Assembly (NCBI GenBank): GCA_027627225.1
Contig: CM051032.1
Coordinates: forward strand, 68,483,320-68,547,319
Length of the DNA: 64,000 nucleotides
Source of the DNA: Congeria kusceri
Taxonomy: Eukaryota; Mollusca; Bivalvia; Myida; Dreissenidae
Direction: 5' to 3'
Part shown: in pieces, positions 59,601 through 64,000 of the stretch
Numbering within the stretch: the first letter of the stretch is position 1
Layout of the letters: the number at the start of each line of letters is the position of its first letter
Translations under genes and position numbers: made by a program
Notes under the pieces: model-generated
Told to the model about the DNA's origin: nothing
What the model saw: only the letters and a program-made list of their open reading frames with translations
Databases searched by the model: none

Positions 59601-62600
59601 GGCACCGCCTTGTATAGACCTGGAGACTCCAGACTCCATCCTAGTCAACACTAATCTTAAGGTAGGCACTGCCTTGTATAGACCTGGAGACTCAAGACTC
59701 CATCCTAGTCAACACTAATCTTAAGCTAGGCATTGCCTTGTATACACCTGAAGACTCCAGACTCCATCCTAGTCAACACTAATCTTAAGGTAGGCACCAC
59801 CTTGTATAGACCTGGATACTCCAGACTCCATCCTAATCAAAACACTAATCTTAAGGTAGGCTCTGCTTTGTATAGACCTGGAGACTCAAGACTCCATCCT
59901 AGTAAACACTAATCTTAAGGTAGGCACTGCCTTGTATACACCTGGAGACTCCAGACTCCATCCTAGTCAACACTAATCTTAAAGTAGGCACTGCCTTGTA
60001 TACACCTGGAGACTCAAGACTCCTAGTCAACACTAATCTTAAGGTAGGCACTGCCTTGTATACACCTGGAGACTCAAGACTCCTAGTCAACACTAATCTT
60101 AAGGTAGGCACTGCCTTGTATACACCTGGAGACTCAAGACTCCTAGTCAACACTAATCTTAAGGTAGGCACTGCCTTGTATACACCTGGAGACTCAAGAC
60201 TCCTAGTCAACACTAATCTTAAGGTAGGCACTGCCTTGTATACACCTGGAGACTCAAGACTCCTAGTCAACACTAATCTTAAGGTAGGCACTGCCTTGTA
60301 TACACCTGGAGACTCAAGACTCCTAGTCAACACTAATCTTAAGGTAGGCACCGCCTTGTATACACCTGGAGACTCAAGACTCCATCCTAGTCAACACTAA
60401 TCTTAAGGTAGGCACTGCCTTGTATAGACCTGGAGACTCCTAGACTCCATCCTAGTCAACACTAATCTTAAGGTAGGCACTGCCTTGTATAGACCTGGAG
60501 ACTCCAGACTCCTAGTCAACACTAATCTTAAGGTAGGCACTGCCTTGTATAGACCTGGAGACTCCAGACTCCATCCTAGTCAACAATAATCTTAAGGTAG
60601 GCACTGCCTTGTATAGACCTGGAGACTCCAGCCTCCATCCTATTCAACACTAATCTTAAGGTAGGCACCGCCTTGTATAGACCTGGAGACTCGAGACTCC
60701 ATCCTAGTCAACACTAATCTTAAGGTAGGCACTGCCTTGTATAGACCTGGAGACTCCAGACTTCATCCTAGTCAACACTAATCTTAAGGTAGGCTCTGCC
60801 TTGTATAGACCTGGAGACTCAAGACTCCATCCTAGTAAACACTAATCTTAAGGTAGGCACTGCCATGTATAGACCTGGAGACTCGAGACTCCATCCTAGT
60901 CAACGCTAATCTTAAAGTAGGCACTGCCTTGTATAGACCTGGAGACTCCAGACTCCATCCTAGTCGACACTAATCTTAAGGTTGGCACTGCCTTGTACAG
61001 ACCTGGAGACTCCAGACTTCTAGGCAACAATAATCTTAAGGTAGGCACTGCCTTGTATAGACCTGGAGACTCCAGACTCCTAGTCAACACTAATCTTAAG
61101 GTAGGCAGTGCCTTGTATAGACCAACAGATGCATCTTACTTTATCATATTTCCAATAAAGAAATATATTTTTTCACATGGAGAATATTATTTGGAATGTT
61201 GCCTTAAGTGGAACACAAGTTAGTATTTTTTCATTGTAGTTTTATGGGTATGACAGTGTTTTTCCTCTGTTACTATGTTAATATGACACTGGAAAATGGC
61301 ACCATTCCCAATCAGATTGATATACCAATTTTCCCAATTTGAAGTTTAAAAATTCCCAATCCTCTGAACAAAAAAAATCCACAAAAGATTGACAGTGTTC
61401 CTGAAAAAATTAAATATTCAATTTACTACCACCAAACAATAAATACAAGTGAAAGAATCAATGAAAGGAAACAAACTGTATAAAGAGGCATTGTTCTTCC
61501 TTCTTTCAGGTGATTACCTCCCTTTGTATGCCAAATTGTATGTCATTTATTCTTCAAATTGCTGAATCTTAATCTGTTTAGAAATGATTTGTGAACACAT
61601 TGAATGGGCTACGGCAGTGTCCTCCCCTGCAGTGTTTCAGAAACCACATCCCTGTGTGTGTCTGACATAATACCAACAGGCTGTTGTGTCTTTACTGATA
61701 TAAAACATAACATGGTTTTAAGCAAAAACTGTCCCTCATTCTCCAAACACTGTGTAGTAATTTAAACGTCGTATTTCAGCTTACCTTCTTTGACAGTCAT
61801 CAAAATTAGCAGTTGGGCCAAGCAAGCCTGAATTCTCATAGTATTATATCAGGGATTTCAGTAGATTTTAAAAACCAGGAGTCAAATGACCCCTGACTTG
61901 AAAATATTAGGGGTCAAAATGCAAAAAGCAATGGTCTAAATACTAAGTTACAGGAAATTTGTTTCAGAATATATGTTTAAAGTTTTGAAAATGATTACTT
62001 GTGTTAATTAAGGTTAAGAACTTTGCAAAAACACGATATGTATAATAAATATATTATTATTAGTGCATTTCGAAGTTGGCTGATGGAAGACAACTGCATC
62101 TAAATGATGCACGGCAGATAATTTGCTGGAGTCAACAATGAGAACATTGCTGGAGTCAACAATGAGAACATTGCTGGAGTCAACAATGAGAACATTGCTG
62201 GAGTCAAAAATGAGAACATTGCTGGAGTCAAAATTGAGAACATTGCAAAATGCTTGCATCAAAAAGCAGGATTCTGCATCAATTGAAATCTCTGAATATA
62301 AATGTCTGCCTATGTACAACAGAGAATCTGAGCAAGACCAGTTCAAATGTCCCAGCCCAGGGTTTACAAATGTCCCAGCCCAGGGTTTACAAATGTCCCA
62401 TCCCAGAGTTTACAAATGTCCCAGCCCAGGGTTTATAAATGTCCCAGCCCAGGGTTTACAAGCATGTGCTTATTTCGATCACTGCTCCAATAAGCTGTTC
62501 TGTTTCACATTGATCAAGTAGAGAATACATTATGATTATGTGCATTAGAACCACTGTGCAGACAATATAACATTGCTTTCAATTTCCATCCAGCCGATCC

Positions 62601-63627
62601 CGGCTAGTTCAGGTGGTAGAGCACTGGACTCTCAATCCGGTGTTTGTGAGTTCGAGCCCCAGCCCGGCCACATGACTTGTGTGGGAATTGGTCATTAAAT
62701 AATTTCTACAGCCTGGCTAGCTCAGTTGGTAGAGCGCTGGACTGTCAACCGCTTAGATCGGCTAAGCTTGCCCAGGAAAAGTGTGAGTAGGTTAACTGAC
62801 CGCCGTTATATGACTGAAATACTGTTAAAAACGGCGAAAAATCCAAATAAACAAACAACCATTTCTACAGCCATTCTCCCCCTACCTTTGATTCAAGTAG
62901 GGCAGTTGTCAGTTGCTGGCATAAGTATGTGCAATTGGTACTGGTAAACCGCTTTGATTGGCTATGCATGCCCAGAAAAAGTGTGAGTAGGTTAACTGAC
63001 CGCTGTATATGACTGAAATACTGTTAAATACGGCCAAAAATCGTCACACCAAAAAAAAAAAACAATTTCCATCTAACTGAGAATGCACGGCTTTTTGGGA
63101 ATATGACCTATACCCATGAAATTGGGAATTTTAGCGTCAGATCACCTAAAACTGGGAAAAAGTATAATTGTTTGATTAATAAAATTTGAATAATTATAGA
63201 TAAACTGCATAAAATAGAACACAAACAAATCAGTAAGACATTTATTACTATTCAACAGTCTTTATTTTTACACTGAACACCTCTTATTTCCAAACATCTG
63301 AAAGTCAAACCATTAATTCGTAATTTCGGGACTGGATTTGGGAAAGAAAAGATACTTTTTGCCATTGTGAATATGACCCAATAACGGCTGTAAAATTGTC
63401 CAAAACAAAAAAAAAATCCTTGGAATGCACATGTTTATTACAGGGCCTGCTAAACAAGCACACATTCTCCATGCTTCCGGAGAGCTACCAGCACAAGCTG
63501 ATCAACCTCCTGCCAGAGTGTGACCGAATACTGGGCCGAGATCACGCACTGCGCCTCAGTAGCTCAGCTCTCAATAATGAGTTCTTTGCCAAGGCCTGCA
63601 CGGAGTGGCGCGAGCGACTAGCAGCAG
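35627..63627 (+). CDS. ASXL: ASXL (Additional sex combs-like) protein, N-terminal 382 codons, 9 exons, 3' end beyond window
   Basis: Nine plus-strand exons join in consistent phase: 35627-35675, 35875-35948, 37015-37097, 38427-38532, 42781-42874, 44997-45245, 45884-46077, 46320-46433, 63444-63627. ASXL proteins are chromatin scaffolds; through the DEUBAD domain they bind and activate the BAP1/Calypso deubiquitinase, which removes ubiquitin from histone H2A (PR-DUB complex, nucleus). Visible here are a HARE-HTH domain (about residues 34-104, WVEAAKF to QIGVYGLM), basic nuclear-localisation-like clusters (RRSARQAQRKKRK in exon 6, PRKRTNKK in exon 8), a Ser/Asn linker (exon 7), and the DEUBAD start (CIDLETPDSILVNTNLK, then LLNKHTFSMLPE) with the NEF motif near residue 367. 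The end of DEUBAD and the C-terminal PHD finger would lie to the right. Intron 8 is 17 kb, mostly minisatellite. Confidence 0.93.
35875..35948 (+). CDS. ASXL: ASXL exon 2
   Basis: Preceded by a long pyrimidine tract and GAAG acceptor. Codes MLNNELNSRNDLNV then TRSWVEAAKF and ends in phase 0 at a consensus donor (TTC|GTAAGT). The WVEAAKF end matches the WAEAARL segment that opens the HARE-HTH domain in vertebrate ASXL proteins (from memory). Confidence 0.75.
37015..37097 (+). CDS. ASXL: ASXL exon 3, HARE-HTH
   Basis: Codes VLSSHPFTPMSYKDILQEIQ then ANKIKNV, the first helices of the HARE-HTH fold. Acceptor CATCTAG, donor AG|GTAAGA, phase 2. Confidence 0.92.
37274..38142. mobile_element. Probable hAT-like element in ASXL intron 3, 869 bp
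   Basis: Ends are CAGGGGTTCCGCTGG and a right end ...GTGAAACCCCTG, the CAGGGGTT type of hAT elements. Inner arms repeat GTCGCCAC and AATTCGCCAC in opposite orientation. Flanks CTACTACA and CTACATAA resemble an 8-bp duplication but match at only five of eight positions. No transposase seen. Confidence 0.6.
38262..38409. mobile_element. Hairpin MITE copy 6, decayed
   Basis: Partial copy: AGTCCGCACAGGCTAATC, the middle part GTGGATTTATGTTTAGAAGA, and the end TTTCTCACGACACGCCTC. It stops 18 bp before ASXL exon 4, so it forms the upstream part of that acceptor region. Confidence 0.8.
38427..38532 (+). CDS. ASXL: ASXL exon 4, HARE-HTH end
   Basis: Codes TSTQGVLNSCLHANAKGP then NNTFYKVAGQIGVYGLM, matching the vertebrate pattern of a short loop, LNAMLH-type helix and FYK-PGR--VY-LK wing. 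Acceptor TTCTTTGCAG, donor ATG|GTGAGT. A hairpin-MITE remnant ends 18 bp before the exon. Confidence 0.93.
38533..40582. other. ASXL intron 4, left part
   Basis: AT-rich, non-coding. A run of about ten G at 38853-38866. The short frames at 38761-39956 show no splice-supported coding. Confidence 0.55.
40583..41999. mobile_element. Possible DNA transposon with CAGGGCTTT ends in ASXL intron 4
   Basis: Left end CAGGGCTTTTCTTTGAC and right end TCTAAGGAAAGCCCTG are inverted. Inside are GACTC/TTGA-rich arms and a very AT-rich stretch (41660-41850). The inverted match may extend outwards (CGTATA / CATACG). No clear target duplication was found. Confidence 0.4.
42781..42874 (+). CDS. ASXL: ASXL exon 5
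   Basis: Codes an acidic linker (SELPAGSQIIEVEEDTTVVV and 11 more residues). Acceptor GATGTTTCAG, donor G|GTATGT, phase 1. Confidence 0.85.
42875..44996. other. ASXL intron 5
   Basis: No coding signal. At 42970-43210 there is a possible decayed MITE (GGCAGACCTACCCTACC, AAAAACCCCTGACC). ACTTGCC/GGGC phrases at 43340-43390 and 43680-43765 are related to each other in opposite orientation. Confidence 0.5.
44997..45245 (+). CDS. ASXL: ASXL exon 6, basic region
   Basis: Codes 82 full codons: a Gly/Ser/Pro-rich part followed by a strongly basic stretch (PTRRSARQAQRKKRKHAF), a likely nuclear localisation signal, then IPKITIKPIVPPK. Acceptor TTTATTTCAG, donor G|GTAATG. Confidence 0.88.
45605..45796 (+). 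repeat. 62-bp tandem repeat, three copies
   Basis: CTAAGACTCGGTTGGTGAAT starts at 45605, 45667 and 45729. Copies are nearly identical (CATAGCCG versus CTTAGCCG in the last). In ASXL intron 6, about 90 bp before exon 7. Confidence 0.93.
45884..46077 (+). CDS. ASXL: ASXL exon 7
   Basis: Codes PESCFTSTKAPESVSNNN, a Ser/Asn run, then KKTLREMLAGIPGFSMK. The LREMLAGIPGFSMK end leads into PRKR of exon 8 as in vertebrate family members. Acceptor TTCATCAG, donor AAG|GTGGTC (weak), phase 0. Confidence 0.9.
46320..46433 (+). CDS. ASXL: ASXL exon 8, DEUBAD start and parent exon of the 64-bp minisatellite
   Basis: Codes PRKRTNKKLSHAAQIAQTME then GCIDLETPDSILVNTNLK. Acceptor TTTTTTCAG, donor AAG|GTAGGC. 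The last 51 nt (CIDLETPDSILVNTNLK) and the first 13 intron bases are the unit repeated for 14.7 kb just downstream. If intron 8 were retained, the frame would stop at TAA 46488-46490, inside the first repeat. Confidence 0.95.
46434..61123 (+). repeat. 14.7-kb minisatellite made of ASXL exon-8 3' end plus its 5' splice site
   Basis: Tandem units of 64 bp, or 60 bp where four bases (CATC) are missing, fill most of ASXL intron 8; about 235 copies by length. Each unit holds the last 51 nt of exon 8, the donor AAG|GTAGGC and 13 intron bases (gtaggcaccgcct type). The array begins exactly at the exon-8 donor and ends at 61123. Variants include GAGACTC/GACACTC, TATAGACC/TATACACC, CCGCC/CTGCC and CAGACTTC. 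The 60-bp form is divisible by three and gives spurious open frames on both strands. Confidence 0.97.
48120..60400 (+). repeat. Higher-order repeat blocks inside the ASXL minisatellite
   Basis: Blocks of variant units recur in the same order. The variant CATCCTGGTCAAC occurs near 48950, 50965, 53040, 54927 and 58313; spacings are about 2.0, 2.1, 1.9 and 3.4 kb. A run of 60-bp TATACACC units at 56620-56930 recurs at 60008-60380 with one unit more. Blocks 1 and 3 share one set of variants and blocks 2, 4 and 5 another, pointing to duplication of a dimer of about 4 kb. Confidence 0.8.
61124..62124. other. ASXL intron 8 between the minisatellites
   Basis: Non-coding AT-rich sequence. The phrase ATTCCCAAT..TTTTCCCAATTTGAAG (61300-61370) resembles the repeat at 63088. 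Confidence 0.5.
62125..62246 (+). repeat. 24-bp minisatellite, five copies
   Basis: GCTGGAGTCAACAATGAGAA plus CATT, later copies with AAAA or AAAT for CAAC. In ASXL intron 8. The 24-bp period keeps both strands open by chance. Confidence 0.92.
62349..62463 (+). repeat. 23-bp minisatellite, five copies
   Basis: GTCCCAGCCCAGGGTTTACA plus AAT, with one copy ATCCCAGAG. It starts about 100 bp after the 24-bp array, in ASXL intron 8. Confidence 0.92.
62596..63060 (+). mobile_element. tRNA-derived SINE, same family, interrupted by a second SINE
   Basis: Plus-strand copy with A box (CGGCTAGTTCAGGTGG), B box (GAGTTCGAGCC), body and A-rich tail near 63050. Its body is split at 62713 by the inner SINE. 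It sits about 380 bp before ASXL exon 9. Confidence 0.82.
62714..62860 (+). mobile_element. Nested, internally deleted SINE
   Basis: Begins TGGCTAGCTCAGTTGGTAGA (tRNA head), then joins straight to the tail part CCGCTTAGATCGGCTAAGC, so the B box and body are missing. It is flanked by a perfect 12-bp repeat, ATTTCTACAGCC, at 62702-62713 and 62861-62872, which proves insertion into the outer SINE. Confidence 0.85.
63088..63415 (+). repeat. Dispersed repeat of about 300 bp, copy B
   Basis: Inverted relative of 30736-31022. It ends about 30 bp before ASXL exon 9, so it supplies the upstream part of that acceptor region. A third, more diverged piece may be 61290-61380 (ATTCCCAAT, TTTTCCCAATTTGA). 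Confidence 0.6.
63444..63627 (+). CDS. ASXL: ASXL exon 9, DEUBAD core
   Basis: Codes GLLNKHTFSMLPESYQHKL, LLPECDRILGRD and SALNNEFFAKACTEWRERL. The NEF motif, important for activating BAP1 in studied family members, is present. Acceptor TTTATTACAG, donor G|GTATAG, phase 1, so at least one more exon follows outside the window. Confidence 0.94.
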
Positions 63628-63755
63628 GTATAGAACGTTGTATTACTTGAAAAGGAAAAGTTTTTCATTGTCTTAACTACTGGTTAGAGAGTATTTGTCA
63701 GACGAAATATGCATTCATTTTGGGACAGTTTTGATTCATGAACGAACTCAAAGAT

Positions 63756-64000
63756 GAAAATTCGCATGCAACATCCTAAGTTCATCACCCATTTGCTTAT
63801 GTAAACAAAATAAGTGTCACTTGTGTGCATGTGCAACAAAAGAGGCCCTGAATGGGGTACATAAAACACAGTCTTTTTCAAAATTCGCATGCAACATCCT
63901 AAGTTTACCACCCATTTGCTTATGTAAACAAAATAAGTGTCGCTTGTGTGCATGTGCAACAAAAGAGGCCCTGTATGGGGTACATAGCACAGTCTTTTTC
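63756..64000. repeat. Direct duplication, period about 123 bp, at right edge
   Basis: AAAATTCGCATGCAACATCC to GGGGTACATA occurs twice (from about 63757 and 63880). The second copy reaches the window end, so more copies may follow. Confidence 0.85.

Noticed and set aside
46665..60400. Open frames of 70-150 codons on both strands with repeats such as TLRLVLTRSLESPG and YTPGDSRLLVNTNLK
   Set aside because: They arise from the 60-bp form of the minisatellite, which has no stop in some frames. No start context, splice logic or independent conservation supports coding.
46434..61123. CRISPR-like regular repetition
   Set aside because: There are no unique spacers: the whole unit is repeated, the unit derives from an exon and donor, and the genome is eukaryotic.
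62014..62521. 110- and 132-codon frames at the 24-bp and 23-bp minisatellites
   Set aside because: Both follow the repeat periods and lie inside ASXL intron 8; no splice-supported coding.

Overview
The window looks like nuclear DNA of a bivalve mollusc, most likely a dreissenid mussel (Dreissena). The grounds are AT-rich sequence, small exons in large introns, dense non-autonomous transposons, and six copies of a hairpin MITE that I associate from memory with Dreissena. No bacterial, phage or CRISPR feature is present.

Two protein-coding genes lie head to head. On the minus strand, 13 exons between 32441 and 7504 form a phase-consistent chain of 620 codons for a coiled-coil protein that resembles CCDC178; its 3' part lies beyond the left edge or was not found. 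On the plus strand, nine exons between 35627 and 63627 form a phase-consistent chain of 382 codons for the N-terminal part of an ASXL (Additional sex combs-like) protein, with the HARE-HTH domain and the start of the DEUBAD/ASXH domain; it runs off the right edge. Start codons are about 3.2 kb apart. From memory, CCDC178 and ASXL3 are also divergent neighbours on human chromosome 18, so this looks like old microsynteny.

The most unusual feature is that each gene carries a minisatellite grown from the 3' end of one of its own exons plus that exon's 5' splice site. In ASXL, a unit of about 60-64 bp (51 nt of exon 8, the donor, 13 nt of intron) fills about 14.7 kb (46434-61123, roughly 235 copies) with a higher-order structure. 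In the CCDC178-like gene, a unit of 128-129 bp (about 50 nt of exon 9, the donor, about 78 nt of intron) fills about 3.1 kb (18015-21135, about 24 copies). Both arrays lie just downstream of the parent exon and place dozens to hundreds of copied donor sites in the intron.

The rest is mobile and repetitive DNA: a decayed, internally tandem-duplicated LINE (7890-11250), tRNA-derived SINEs (one duplicated the splice acceptor of CCDC178-like exon 12; another sits inside a SINE), hAT-like elements with exact 8-bp target duplications including a nested pair, mollusc-type tandem repeats of about 165 bp, and several short minisatellites. Five of the six hairpin MITEs lie within about 180 bp of an exon.

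Layout: 1-7503 AT-rich, no gene recognised; 7504-32441 CCDC178-like gene; 32442-35626 divergent intergenic region with a hAT-like element and transposase remnants; 35627-63627 ASXL 5' half; 63628-64000 intron with a 123-bp direct duplication.
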